Below the pieces are notes generated by a model. The model was not told where the DNA came from. It saw only the letters and a list, made by a program, of their open reading frames with translations, and searched no databases. A program made the position numbers and the translations under genes. DNA of 64,000 nucleotides from Thiothrix lacustris DSM 21227 (GTDB taxonomy: Bacteria; Pseudomonadota; Gammaproteobacteria; Thiotrichales; Thiotrichaceae), in assembly GCF_000621325.1 (NCBI RefSeq), contig NZ_JHYQ01000018.1:34739-98738 (forward strand), written 5' to 3'. Shown in pieces: positions 9,855 to 21,000 of this stretch (position 1 is the first letter of the stretch; every line of letters starts with the position of its first letter).

Positions 9855-10328
9855 ATGGCAAGCATTCTTTTGCTCAATGGCCCCAACCTGAACTTGCTAG
9901 GCAAGCGCGAACCAGGTCATTACGGCAACATGACATTGGCTGATATTGAAGAACGTCTAACAACGTTAGCAAGTCAGCAACAACAAACATTAGATTGCTA
10001 CCAAAACAACTCGGAAGGTGCATTAGTTGATCGAATTCACCAAGCACTCGTTGAGCAGGTGGACTTCATTCTGATCAACCCGGGCGCTTATACCCATACT
10101 AGCATCGCCTTACGGGATGCCTTACTGGGTGTTGCCATACCGTTTATCGAAATACACCTGTCCAATGTGCATCGCCGGGAACCTTTCCGCCACCACTCCT
10201 ATCTTTCTGATATAGCGGAAGGCGTTATCCTTGGGCTTGGCACATTGGGCTATGAACTCGCACTGTATGCCGCCATACAGAAACTCAACAAACACGACAG
10301 GGCATTAACCCATGATGGACGTTCGTAA
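9855..10328 (+). CDS. aroQ: Type II 3-dehydroquinate dehydratase
   Basis: AroQ dehydrates 3-dehydroquinate to 3-dehydroshikimate, step three of the shikimate pathway. The 157 residues fit the small dodecameric type II enzyme. Seen are [19 protein letters not shown] at the N-terminus (active-site Asn and Tyr), [35 protein letters not shown] and [17 protein letters not shown] (catalytic His and the lid Arg region). I chose the ATG at 9855; the frame is open upstream but those residues are not family-like. The coding end overlaps accB by 14-17 bases, which implies translational coupling with acetyl-CoA carboxylase. Confidence 0.97.
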   Translation: MASILLLNGPNLNLLGKREPGHYGNMTLADIEERLTTLASQQQQTLDCYQNNSEGALVDRIHQALVEQVDFILINPGAYTHTSIALRDALLGVAIPFIEIHLSNVHRREPFRHHSYLSDIAEGVILGLGTLGYELALYAAIQKLNKHDRALTHDGRS

Positions 10329-10764
10329 AATACAAAAACTGATCAGTCTGCTGGAAGGCAGTGATGTCGCCGAAATAGAAATCAAAGAAGGCGAAGACTC
10401 CGTTCGCATCAGCCGCGTCAACTCAGGCATGACACTGTCAGCCCCACCACAGCAATACTACGCTCCACAAGCAACGCTAGCTGCTGCTGCCCCTGTTGTT
10501 GCTGAACCCGTAGCGCCTGCTGCCCCCTCCGGCCACGTGGTTGAATCACCGATGGTTGGCACGTTCTATCGCGCCTCCTCACCGACAGCCAAATCCTTTG
10601 TCGAAGTCGGGCACAGCGTCAAACTGGGTGACACCCTCTGCATTATCGAAGCCATGAAAATGCTCAACCAGATCCAATCCGATGCATCCGGCATCGTGAA
10701 AGCCATTCTGGTCGACAATGAACAGCCTGTCGAATTCGGGCAACCGCTGTTCATTATTGAATAA
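10312..10764 (+). CDS. accB: Biotin carboxyl carrier protein of acetyl-CoA carboxylase
   Basis: AccB carries the biotin that shuttles carboxyl groups from biotin carboxylase to the carboxyltransferase in the first step of fatty acid synthesis. The protein of 150 residues begins [14 protein letters not shown], a typical AccB N-terminus. It has an Ala/Pro-rich hinge (about residues 43-80), then the biotinyl domain [21 protein letters not shown] with the attachment Lys at about 116 in IEAMKMLNQ. Two ATG codons are adjacent (10312 and 10315); the second fits the family better. It overlaps aroQ and is followed 35 bases later by accC, the usual aroQ-accB-accC order. Confidence 0.97.
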   Translation: MMDVRKIQKLISLLEGSDVAEIEIKEGEDSVRISRVNSGMTLSAPPQQYYAPQATLAAAAPVVAEPVAPAAPSGHVVESPMVGTFYRASSPTAKSFVEVGHSVKLGDTLCIIEAMKMLNQIQSDASGIVKAILVDNEQPVEFGQPLFIIE

Positions 10765-10799
10765 CATTTGCACTTGGCCAACACCTGCGAGGTGACAAC

Positions 10800-12143
10800 A
10801 TGTTGAAAAAAGTACTGATCGCAAACCGGGGCGAAATTGCCCTGCGCATTTTGCGTGGCTGCCGTGAGCTCGGCATCAAAACCGTTGCTGTGCATTCCAC
10901 GGCTGACCGCGACCTAAAACACGTGCGTTTGGCAGATGAATCCGTGTGTATCGGCCCACCGCGTTCCACCGATAGCTACCTGAATATCCCCGCGATTATC
11001 AGCGCAGCAGAAGTCACCGGCGCGGATGCCATCCACCCCGGCTATGGCTTTTTGTCAGAAAACGCTGACTTCGCCGAACGGGTTGAATCCAGCGGTTTCA
11101 TCTTTATCGGCCCCCGTGCCGACACCATCCGCCTGATGGGTGACAAGATTTCCGCCAAAGATGCGATGATTGCAGCGGGCGTACCCTGTGTTCCCGGCTC
11201 AGAAGGTGGCACACCGGAAGACCCCGAAGAAATCCTCAAAATGGGCACGCGCATCGGCTACCCACTGATCGTCAAAGCCACTGGCGGTGGCGGTGGGCGC
11301 GGTATGCGCGTTGTACACACTGCCGATGAACTCGTTGCAGCCGTTGCCCTAACCCGTTCCGAAGCCAGAGCAGCCTTCGGTAATGACATCGTGTTCATGG
11401 AAAAATTCCTCCAACACCCACGTCATATCGAATTGCAGGTATTAGCCGACTCCCACGGCAACGCCATCCACCTGTGTGAACGCGACTGCTCCATGCAGCG
11501 CCGCAACCAGAAAGTCGTGGAAGAAGCCCCCGCCCCCTTCATTACCGAAGAGCAACGCGCCCGCATTGGCAATCGTGTCGCCGAAGCCTGCCGCAAAATC
11601 GGCTACCGTGGTGCTGGTACGTTTGAATTCCTCTATGAAGATGGAGAATTCTATTTCATCGAAATGAATACCCGTTTACAGGTCGAACACCCGGTCACCG
11701 AACTGATTACCGGTGTCGATCTGGTCAAACAGCAATTGCTGATTGCCTCTGGTGAAGTGCTGGCCTTACGCCAGGAAGATATCAAGGTCAACGGTCACGC
11801 CATTGAGTGCCGTATCAACGCTGAAGACCCGCAAACCTTTGCCCCTTCACCCGGTAAGATCACGCGTTACCACGTGCCTGGTGGCCTCGGTGTACGGGTA
11901 GATTCACACATTTACGCCGATTACAGCGTGCCACCGTACTACGACTCCATGATCGGCAAGCTGATTGTCCACGGACAAGACCGCGAGACTGCCATCAACC
12001 GGATGCACGGTGCACTGAGCGAAATGGTCATTGAAGGCATCAAAACCAATATTCCACTGCAAACCCGCATCATGGAAAACCCCACATTCCGTGCCGGTGG
12101 TGCTGATATCCATTACCTTGAAAAAATGTTGGGCATGAAATGA
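10800..12143 (+). CDS. accC: Biotin carboxylase subunit of acetyl-CoA carboxylase
   Basis: AccC carboxylates the biotin on AccB using ATP and bicarbonate. Length (447) and motifs are standard: [16 protein letters not shown] at the N-terminus, [18 protein letters not shown], the ATP-grasp glycine-rich loop [11 protein letters not shown] near residue 160, [38 protein letters not shown] interrupted here only for description, [19 protein letters not shown] with the catalytic Glu/Asn/Arg, and [10 protein letters not shown] good ribosome site (GAGGTG) precedes the ATG. The stop overlaps the start of prmA by four bases (ATGA). Confidence 0.98.
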   Translation: MLKKVLIANRGEIALRILRGCRELGIKTVAVHSTADRDLKHVRLADESVCIGPPRSTDSYLNIPAIISAAEVTGADAIHPGYGFLSENADFAERVESSGFIFIGPRADTIRLMGDKISAKDAMIAAGVPCVPGSEGGTPEDPEEILKMGTRIGYPLIVKATGGGGGRGMRVVHTADELVAAVALTRSEARAAFGNDIVFMEKFLQHPRHIELQVLADSHGNAIHLCERDCSMQRRNQKVVEEAPAPFITEEQRARIGNRVAEACRKIGYRGAGTFEFLYEDGEFYFIEMNTRLQVEHPVTELITGVDLVKQQLLIASGEVLALRQEDIKVNGHAIECRINAEDPQTFAPSPGKITRYHVPGGLGVRVDSHIYADYSVPPYYDSMIGKLIVHGQDRETAINRMHGALSEMVIEGIKTNIPLQTRIMENPTFRAGGADIHYLEKMLGMK

Positions 12144-13027
12144 GCTGGCAACAACTGACCTGTCAAACCACATCACAACATCAAGAAGCCGTCGTTGATG
12201 CAATGGAAGCTGTTGAGGCCGTTTCCATCACGTGGCAGGATGCCGAAGACGACCCGATTCTGGAACCACGCCCCGGTGAAATGCGTCTGTGGAACAATCT
12301 GGTCGTCACGGCACTGTACGAGGCAGAAGCCAACCTCAGTGCCTTACTGTTGCTATTGGAAACCCGCAAAGCCGACTGGAAAATCGAATCAGTACTGCTG
12401 GAGACCGTCGAAGACCAGCCGTGGGAACGCGCATGGATGGACAGTTTCCACCCCATGTGCTTCGGTAAGCGCCTGTGGATTTACCCCAGTTGGTGTGAAA
12501 CACCTGATGATGACAGCGTAAAACTGTTGCTTGACCCCGGTCTAGCCTTTGGCACAGGTACGCACCCCACCACTGCCCTATGCCTCGAATGGCTGGATGG
12601 GCAGGACGTGGCTGGTCAAGAGGTGCTGGATTACGGCTGTGGCTCTGGAGTACTGGCGATAGCTGCCCTTAAACTGGGGGCAAAACGCGCCGAATGCACT
12701 GACATTGACCCGCAAGCCCTACAAGCTACGCTGGACAACGCCGAACGCAACAGTATTTCCAGCACGCAATTCCATACCTGTTACCCCGAAGATTTGCCTA
12801 AGCAACGCTGGGATGTTGTTATGGCAAACATTCTGGCAGGCCCCTTGGTGGAACTTGCACCGGTGCTGCTAGCAGCATTACGTCCCGGTGGCAGATTGGT
12901 ATTATCCGGCATTCTAGCAGAACAGACAGAGGCCATTAAACAAGCTTACCAGCCCGCACTCACTGACTTCAGTATTACTCAAAAAGATGACTGGATCAGG
13001 GTTACAGGCTATTCACCCATTATTTAG
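12140..13027 (+). CDS. prmA: Ribosomal protein L11 methyltransferase
   Basis: PrmA trimethylates lysines and the N-terminus of ribosomal protein L11 using S-adenosylmethionine. The 295 residues include the N-terminal substrate-binding domain ([22 protein letters not shown]), the linker [44 protein letters not shown] and the SAM-binding motif [20 protein letters not shown], then [17 protein letters not shown]. It is coupled to accC through an ATGA overlap, an arrangement common in this group. In many gammaproteobacteria dusB and fis follow; here dusB is far away at 46.2 kb and no fis is seen. Confidence 0.97.
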   Translation: MSWQQLTCQTTSQHQEAVVDAMEAVEAVSITWQDAEDDPILEPRPGEMRLWNNLVVTALYEAEANLSALLLLLETRKADWKIESVLLETVEDQPWERAWMDSFHPMCFGKRLWIYPSWCETPDDDSVKLLLDPGLAFGTGTHPTTALCLEWLDGQDVAGQEVLDYGCGSGVLAIAALKLGAKRAECTDIDPQALQATLDNAERNSISSTQFHTCYPEDLPKQRWDVVMANILAGPLVELAPVLLAALRPGGRLVLSGILAEQTEAIKQAYQPALTDFSITQKDDWIRVTGYSPII

Positions 13028-13144
13028 CCGTTAATCTGTATTTTTTGCTCAACTTTTTCAGCGGTGTTATTTTCTACACCCTTGAATAAGCATTCTTGAA
13101 CAATAAGAACTAGAATAAAGCGATTACTCAAACGGCGCGGAGTC

Positions 13145-13870
13145 ATGTATACACAGTGTAACCACTGCAACGCGATTTTTCGCGTCACAATGAAAGAGTT
13201 AACCGCTGCACAAGGCTTGCTACGTTGCGGCGAATGCGACAATATTTTTGACGCAATGAAAAACCTAAGCCAAACACTGCCTGAAGAGCGCCGTTTTGCC
13301 CAAAACCTGGTTAAGATGGCTCCTGTAGAAATACAAGAGCCAACCACCATCGAACATACCACACCCAAAAGCAAACGACTTCCCCAGGATTTAAAACATA
13401 AATTATCGAATGCACGGTATTTTATAAGCATAATAGTGGGCATTTTAGCACTACTACTGTTACTACAAGTTTTATACAGTAACCGCCATTGGCTCGCACA
13501 ACAACCTATAACATCCCCTATCATCCGACAACTATGCACGCTAATAGACTGTGATATCACACCGTATCGAGATATCCGTAAAATCAAGCTATTAAGTCGT
13601 AATGTTTACTCGCACCCTAATACACCGAAGGTATTAACCATCAGCGCCTCTATCCAAAATGAAGCGACTTTTCCACAACCTTACCCATTGATTGAAATTA
13701 GCTTTCTAGACAAAAACAACAAAGTATTAGCATTACGGCGCTTCCCTCCCGAAGAGTACCTTCAGAATTCCAAAGGAAAACTAATGTCTACGGGTATGCC
13801 TGACGAATTATTGTTAAACATTACAGATCCCGGTGATGAAGCTATTCGCTTCCAATTTCGATTTATGTAA
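13145..13870 (+). CDS. MJ0042-type zinc-ribbon and DUF3426 membrane protein
   Basis: The molecular role is unknown. The N-terminus is an MJ0042-type zinc ribbon (YTQCNHCNAIFRV...LLRCGECDNIFDA), giving two CxxC pairs at about residues 5-8 and 28-31. A single transmembrane helix lies near residues 96-116 (YFISIIVGILALLLLLQVLY). A DUF3426 domain of about 120 residues follows, periplasmic by this topology (VLTISASIQNEATFPQPYPLIEISFLDKNNKVLALRRFPPEEYL). So a cytoplasmic metal-binding head is joined to an outside beta-sandwich. The gene sits between prmA and dksA, as in several proteobacteria. The coding sequence is more AT-rich than its neighbours. Confidence 0.85.
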   Translation: MYTQCNHCNAIFRVTMKELTAAQGLLRCGECDNIFDAMKNLSQTLPEERRFAQNLVKMAPVEIQEPTTIEHTTPKSKRLPQDLKHKLSNARYFISIIVGILALLLLLQVLYSNRHWLAQQPITSPIIRQLCTLIDCDITPYRDIRKIKLLSRNVYSHPNTPKVLTISASIQNEATFPQPYPLIEISFLDKNNKVLALRRFPPEEYLQNSKGKLMSTGMPDELLLNITDPGDEAIRFQFRFM

Positions 13871-13931
13871 ACTGATAAAATGATAAATGGCATTAACATT
13901 GCGATAAAATACCGGACAAATAATAAAAAAC

Positions 13932-13960
13932 CTGTTCATTCCACACAATTCAGCTATAAT
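13932..13960 (+). promoter_or_regulatory. Candidate sigma-70 promoter of dksA
   Basis: A perfect TATAAT lies at 13955-13960, about 94 bases before the dksA start. The -35 is poor: CTGTTC at 13932-13937 gives a 17-base spacer but matches TTGACA weakly. The bases after the -10 (TCGCACCGCG) are GC-rich, a discriminator type often seen at promoters under stringent control. Whether DksA and ppGpp regulate their own promoter here is inference. Confidence 0.45.
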
Positions 13961-14053
13961 TCGCACCGCGTAAATTATCGGTCAGCGTCAAAAGACAAGC
14001 TGTCAATAACCAAGTATAACTGACCGCCGCCACCCCATATGTTGGAGATAAAA

Positions 14054-14509
14054 ATGGCAACCGACAATACAAATTACCTGAGAAGAAAAGCTGCACTGCC
14101 TGTTGATGGCATCGAGCCATACATTCCAGAAGCAGGCGAAGAGTATATGAACGAAAAGCAATTAGCGCATTTTCGTAACATTCTTGTTGCTTGGAAAAAA
14201 TCTCTCATGGAAGAAGTTGACCGTACCGTCGACCACATGAAAGAAGATGCAACCAACTTTTCAGACCCGGCTGACCGCGCCACACAGGAAGAGGAATTTG
14301 CCCTCGAACTGCGAGCGCGTGACCGCGAACGGAAGCTTATCCGCAAAATCGAAAAAACCATCGCCCGCGTGGATGATGATGACTACGGTTTCTGCGATGC
14401 TTGCGGTATCGAAATAGGCTTACAACGTCTTGAAGTTCGTCCTACCGCTGAACTGTGTATTGACTGCAAGACCACCCAAGAAATCAAGGAACGGCAAATG
14501 GCCGTCTAA
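14054..14509 (+). CDS. dksA: RNA polymerase-binding transcription factor DksA
   Basis: DksA enters the secondary channel of RNA polymerase and, with ppGpp, lowers rRNA transcription and raises amino acid biosynthesis genes. With the ATG at 14054 it has 151 residues, the typical length. The coiled coil runs from about residue 30 to 105. Its tip holds the functional acidic pair in DPADRATQEEE, seen as FSDPADRATQEEEFALELRARDRERKL. The zinc finger is CDACG at about 116-120 and CIDCK about 17 residues later. I prefer 14054 over the ATG at 14039 because a ribosome site (GGAGA) is five bases upstream. It lies 14 bases before gluQ, the standard dksA-gluQ pairing. Confidence 0.97.
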   Translation: MATDNTNYLRRKAALPVDGIEPYIPEAGEEYMNEKQLAHFRNILVAWKKSLMEEVDRTVDHMKEDATNFSDPADRATQEEEFALELRARDRERKLIRKIEKTIARVDDDDYGFCDACGIEIGLQRLEVRPTAELCIDCKTTQEIKERQMAV

Positions 14510-14523
14510 GGACGCCACGAACC

Positions 14524-15324
14524 TTGCTGACCATTGGCAGGTTTGCCCCATCCCCCACCGGACCATTGCATTTTGGCTCGTTGGTTGCTGCCACCGCTAG
14601 TTATCTAGCGGCTCGGCAGGCTGGCGGAAACTGGTTATTGCGCATCGAAGATCTCGATAAACCTCGCGAACAACCGGGTGCTGCGGATGTTATTATCCAA
14701 ACACTGAGGCATTACGGCTTTGAATGGGATGGCGACATCTTATACCAAAGCCAACGCCACGAAGCTTACCGTGCCGCGCTTGCTGTCTTACAAGAACACA
14801 CCTACGCCTGCACTCGTTCCCGCAAAGGCTTGCCAACATTGCCTTCCATTAGGCTGCGTACTCATAATGCTCCCATTTGTTTCAGCGACAGTATTCAAGG
14901 CTATTATTGTCAATGCCTGACCCGTGACGTAGGCGATTTTGTACTGCTACGCGCTGATGGCCTGTTTGCTTACCAGTTAGCCGTCGTCGTCGACGATGCA
15001 TTTCAAGGCGTGAATCAGGTAGTGCGTGGTGCTGACTTGCTGGATAACACCCCCAGACAAATTTTTCTACAGCAACTACTGGGCTTTACTCAACCAACCT
15101 ACGCGCACGTACCGCTGGTGCTGAACGAACACGGACAAAAACTCAGTAAACAAAACCTTGCCCCAGCACTCAACACATCTGCACGTTTACAAACGCTGGT
15201 ATCTGCTTTACGCTTTTTGGGACAAACTTGCCCAAATGCTAGCGAGCTTGCAACCCTTTCCAACTTTTGGGATTGGGCCATTGCCCATTGGGACATTAGC
15301 ACTATCCGTCATTCACAGGCATAG
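14524..15324 (+). CDS. gluQ: Glutamyl-Q tRNA(Asp) synthetase with a degenerate zinc site
   Basis: GluQRS attaches glutamate to the queuosine base of tRNA(Asp). It resembles the catalytic core of glutamyl-tRNA synthetase. The class I signature is HFGS (residues 17-20, in GRFAPSPTGPLHFGSLVAA), IEDLDKPRE binds substrate, and GQKLSKQN near residue 205 is the KMSKS-like loop. The protein has 266 residues, shorter than the roughly 290-310 of common homologues. The shortening falls around residues 95-125, where relatives carry a zinc site (CxC followed by YxxxC). Here only ACTRSRKGLPTLP is left, with C at about 119 and CQC further on. The start is a TTG, 14 bases after dksA. No better start is visible. 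Confidence 0.9.
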   Translation: MLTIGRFAPSPTGPLHFGSLVAATASYLAARQAGGNWLLRIEDLDKPREQPGAADVIIQTLRHYGFEWDGDILYQSQRHEAYRAALAVLQEHTYACTRSRKGLPTLPSIRLRTHNAPICFSDSIQGYYCQCLTRDVGDFVLLRADGLFAYQLAVVVDDAFQGVNQVVRGADLLDNTPRQIFLQQLLGFTQPTYAHVPLVLNEHGQKLSKQNLAPALNTSARLQTLVSALRFLGQTCPNASELATLSNFWDWAIAHWDISTIRHSQA

Positions 15325-15326
15325 AC

Positions 15327-15752
15327 ATGGCAACAAATCATTGGCGCACCTTCCCTCGCTGGATGCTGGAAGAACATGAAAACGATCTCCGCCTCAATGC
15401 ACAACTCTCTACTGGACGTGCCGCTGAGGTCACCGCCCAGCTTCAACATGACCCAACGTTAATGCGGGTACTGCTAACCTTGTTAGGCAACCCCAATACT
15501 GCCCTTAGCACCCGTATTGGCATCGGCGTCGTCATGGAAGACCTTGCTGGTTCCGACCTACTGAAACAACACATTGCCCTTCTCGGGCAACTCAGCCAGC
15601 ATCAGGATGTCAGCATCCGTGCTGATGCTTGCTATTACCTAGGTTTAAGTGGTGACAGGAGAGCGATTCCTTTCCTACAAACTTGCCTGCAAGATCGCGA
15701 TCTTGAAGTTCAAGAAGTAGCCACAGACGCCCTACAAAGCCTCAATATTTAA
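15327..15752 (+). CDS. Small HEAT-repeat protein
   Basis: Function unknown. The 141 residues form alpha-helical repeats; the last third (VSIRADACYYLGLSGDRRAIPFLQTCLQDRDLEVQEVATDALQSL) is a clear pair of HEAT-type repeats, usually a protein-binding scaffold. The N-terminus (HWRTFPRWMLEEHENDLRLNAQL) is not repeat-like. There is no signal peptide, so it should be cytoplasmic. It starts two bases after the gluQ stop and is probably cotranscribed with dksA-gluQ. Its 3' end overlaps the convergent pterin dehydratase gene by four bases. Confidence 0.75.
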   Translation: MATNHWRTFPRWMLEEHENDLRLNAQLSTGRAAEVTAQLQHDPTLMRVLLTLLGNPNTALSTRIGIGVVMEDLAGSDLLKQHIALLGQLSQHQDVSIRADACYYLGLSGDRRAIPFLQTCLQDRDLEVQEVATDALQSLNI

Positions 15753-16042
15753 ACAGGATACCCAGCCAAGCGGTTAATCGTTTGAGCAAGCTCAATATCC
15801 TTATGGCTAATACCACCTGCATCATGGGTCGTCAGGCTAATAGCCAACGTTTTGTAGACATTGCACCACTCAGGATGATGATTCATCCGTTCTGCGACCA
15901 GTGCCACTTGTGTCATAAAACCAAATGCCTCCACGAAATCAGAAAATGTCAACACGCGATGTAATTTTTCGTCACGCAATACCCAGCCAGGCAATCCTTC
16001 TAGAATAACGGCTAGCGCCTCTTCTGTTAATTTTTCAATCAT
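15749..16042 (-). CDS. 4a-hydroxytetrahydrobiopterin dehydratase
   Basis: Pterin-4a-carbinolamine dehydratases regenerate the pterin cofactor of aromatic amino acid hydroxylases; some bacterial members act in other roles. The 97 residues match the family. The active-site pattern is complete: ERMNHHPEW with H55-H56-P57, Y63, H73 and D82 in [15 protein letters not shown]. No phenylalanine hydroxylase is seen in this window, so the physiological partner is unknown. It is the last gene of the arsC-wrbA-DUF2069-ispF run, overlapping ispF by eight bases. Confidence 0.93.
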   Translation of the reverse strand: MIEKLTEEALAVILEGLPGWVLRDEKLHRVLTFSDFVEAFGFMTQVALVAERMNHHPEWCNVYKTLAISLTTHDAGGISHKDIELAQTINRLAGYPV

Positions 16043-16513
16043 TTGATACTCCTAATAAGATGACAGCGTGGGCAGCGATTCCTTCTTTACGCCCTGTAAA
16101 ACCCAGCTTCTCAGTTGTTGTGGCCTTCACATTGATTTGCTCGACCTCACAACCAAAATCAGCGGCGATATTACACCGCATGGCAAGAATGTGAGGTGCC
16201 ATTTTCGGTGCTTGAGCAATGATGGTACTGTCAAGATTGATAACAACATACCCTTTACTGCGCACCAATCCGTAAACATGACGCAGCAAAATACGGCTAT
16301 CAATATTCGCGTATTCCGCCGCAGTATCGGGAAAATGTTGCCCAATATCACCCAAGGCCAACGCACCTAAAAGCGCATCACAAATCGCATGTAATAAGAC
16401 ATCTCCATCTGAATGCGCCTTGAAGGCATGGCTGTACGGAATACTAACGCCCCCCAAGACCACATGATCACCCGTAGTAAAGGCGTGAACATCATAGCCA
16501 TGACCAATACGCA

Positions 16514-16517
<4 letters not shown>
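16035..16517 (-). CDS. ispF: 2-C-methyl-D-erythritol 2,4-cyclodiphosphate synthase
   Basis: IspF cyclises the CDP-methylerythritol phosphate intermediate in the non-mevalonate isoprenoid pathway. The 160 residues include the zinc-ligand motif GYDVHAF (D9, H11), the loop [22 protein letters not shown] with the third ligand His, and DIGQHFPDT, plus [23 protein letters not shown] near the C-terminus. Two tandem ATG codons are possible starts (16517 and 16514). In many proteobacteria ispD precedes ispF; here ispD is absent and DUF2069 lies upstream with an overlap of four bases. Confidence 0.97.
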
Positions 16518-17819
<1,302 letters not shown>

Positions 17820-17972
17820 GGCGGAGCCTCCTGATGATTTGCCCTGCAATCTAACGGGATGAAGACTAGTGTGCAAGAGGCAGGCATTCTGCGAGGCAAT
17901 CTCATGATTCATAGATTTGCCGCTAGCCTCATGGTAGAGAAAGCTTAATTAATGATGTAGTCATTAAAATTG

Positions 17973-18000
17973 TTGAGTCTATAGATATAAGTGATATAAT
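17973..18000 (+). promoter_or_regulatory. Candidate sigma-70 promoter of the giant surface protein
   Basis: TTGAGT at 17973-17978 and a perfect TATAAT at 17995-18000 are separated by 16 bases, close to the consensus arrangement, about 70 bases before the start codon at 18070. The flanking region is very AT-rich. A short inverted repeat AATGA-TGTAG-TCATT at 17951-17965 sits just upstream of the -35 and could be a regulator site, which is speculative. Confidence 0.5.
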
Positions 18001-18069
18001 CAATTATAAAATACAATAAATGAAATAAAGAAAAAGCCGAAAAATCATAATGATAACGGAATTATAAGA

Positions 18070-21000
18070 ATGAAGCCCTCATTGCCTAAAGCTCGTATGC
18101 CTGCTGGATCGCTTGGTTTTGCTCTGCAAATCTTGCTTATGTTACTGCTGCTAGTTGTCCATGGTACAACGCAGGCAGCAGCAAGCTGCCCTACTGGAAT
18201 GACCCTTTCCACCGACGCAGGCAATGCCGCCAGTGTCATTCTGGATACCGGCGTTGATTATGAAACTCAGGCAACAGGCGCACCCTCAGCAACGAATACA
18301 ACCCCCAGTTCAAGCAATTCTGCACTGGTTGCCGCAGGTGATACCTTAGGGTTGGATTTGGACAAAATCATTCCCGAAGGCTCAACAATTGAAATTTCTT
18401 TAGGCCGAAATAATAGTTCAGGACGTGTTCGGATAGAAATGTCATTGGATGATAATACCTATACATCAGTAGGCACTTTTGGCGCTAGTGGCACATTAGG
18501 AACAGGCACTACCAGCAAACTCGGGCGAATCAACGTCACCATACCAACGGGCAGCGCACGTTATATCCGTTTTATTCGGGAGGCGGGGGGTGTCTGGATA
18601 GATGCTGTTTCATATACGGAAATTTGTACAGTTTCAACGCCTTATGATTACGGTGATGCACCCGATACAGCGAATGGTACATCGTCCAGTAACTATGAAA
18701 CACTTAAGACTGATAATGGCCCTCGTCATATCATTACGCCCGGCTTAAATCTGGGTGCAACCGTGGATGCGGATAATGGCACGTTACAAAATCTTGCGGC
18801 GAACGCGGATGATACGTCTGGTACAACCGATGATGAAGATGGTTTGATAGCCCCTCCGATCATCCCAACGACCAGTGGCCAACCATATACCCTGACCAGC
18901 TATGTTAACAATACAATAGGCAGCGCCGCTTACCTAAGTGTCTACATAGATTTTAATCGAGACGGTGATTTTCTTGATGCAGGTGAGAAAGCGAGCACTC
19001 AAACCCTTTATGGCTCTAATTATGTCAATTCAGTGTTCACTACACCTACCGGTTTAACCCCCGGTGTAGTGTATGCTCGCTTGCGCCTTAGTTTTGATGA
19101 GGCAGCAGCAAATTCACCCGTTGGAGCAGCCAGCAGCGGTGAAGTCGAAGATTACGCACTCACCGTTTCCAGCGCCCCTTACTACGACTTTGGTGATGCC
19201 CCAACCTCTTATGGTAGTGCTCAACACACCATTAACAGCAATATTTACCTGGGTAGCATTGGTCCAGATGCAGAAGCAGCAAATCAACCGACCTATAACG
19301 CTAGTGGTGATGGCATTGATGAAGACGGCGCTCCACGACAAACCCAAAACCTAGCTATCACGCTATTTCCTATCTTAAAAGTTAACACCAGTAGTTATAG
19401 TGTAGACGTCAGAGCCACCAATACAACAGGCACTTCTGGAAAACTCTATGGTTGGATTGACTTCGACCAAAATGGGGTATTTGATCTTGATGAGGCAGCA
19501 TCCGTCTCTGCGCCCAATAACACATCGGGCACTAACCTGACACTCACATGGAATTCAATTCCAACCGATATCAAAGTAGGAACAACCTTTATACGCCTGA
19601 GACTAACGACGGATACCAGTGTTACACTTAGCAAACCCACTGGCAACGCTAGTAACGGTGAAGTGGAAGACTATCCCATTGCCGTTGCCCTGGATATCCC
19701 ACCTAATAGTCCTACGGTCACCATTATAAAAGGTGATACTTCAGCCAGCTGTGCTAGCACACTATTCACGGACAATTTTGACGACCTACCGAATGATAAA
19801 TACTTTGGAGAATATACATCAGCAACGCCTTATGTTATTCGCAACTGGACAGCAACAGGCGGTGGTGTAGATACCTATGCCAGAACACTTTCAGTAGGTG
19901 CTTATGCCGCAACACAGGGCATATCAATCTATTTCGGAAATGGTACAGTCCGCAGGGTTTCACCTGAGGTTGGCACAGGCTTCACGTTTGATGGTAATGG
20001 CAAGCTCACCTCAGCACTAGACGCTATTGAACTGCGCGATGACGCAGATGATACAACGCCCGGATATCACTCCCATGAAGCAGACTGGGGGCCTAACCCT
20101 GTCAAATTCTCACGAACCTTTACTACTGTTGCAGGGAACAAGTACCGCCTGTATTTTTCAGCGATACCAGAAGATGCAGGCAATCCCACCTACGCATCAG
20201 GCATCATGCGAGTCGATACCCCCAGTGGTTCTATCCATTTTAAAGCGCCAGGTGGACAAGAAGGTCTACAAAAATACCGTATAGAATTTACCGCCACCTC
20301 GACATCCTCAACCATCAGCTTCATCAACTATGGGCATATTAGCACTGATGGTGGCTGGTGCGACCCTAGTTCATTGATATCAGGCGCATGGTGTACCGCT
20401 AATGGTCATTCCGTCAGCAAAACAGCCAATGAATTGATTATTGATGACGTGGTCATTGCCGCAGCATCGGCCTGTGCTACCAGCAATATTAGCGGGTTTG
20501 TGTATATTGACAGAAATCTGAACGATAGCTTTAACACTGCAACCGATGGTGTTCTTAATAACATTAGTGTGACGCTATATGATAATAATAACACGCCAGC
20601 TACCACTGACGATGATACCGTCATTGCTACAACCTCTACTGCCAGTAACGGTGCTTACAGTTTTACAGATGTAAGCCCCTCGATGCATTACCGCATTGAA
20701 GTAGACACACATGATACCGACTTACCCACCAATGCTTACAGTGGCACCTCCAATCCATTAATGGATGTGACGGTTGCATCAGGTAGTAACTTAACCAATC
20801 AGAATTTCGGTTTTGATATGACCTGTGAAGCCACTGCTGGACAGTTTGGTGGACTTGCGTTCCGCGATTACAACCAAAATGGTATTCATGAAAGCAATGA
20901 GGATGGCATAGCAGGTGTCACGGTTACCGCTTATGATGCCAGCAACACAGCGATTGCCAACGCAACTACCGACGTTCATGGATGGTATAAACTAAGTGGG

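Noticed and set aside
17820..17912. Upstream extension of arsC by 31 residues.
   Set aside because: A near-perfect AGGAGG directly before the ATG at 17819 and family alignment both support the shorter form.
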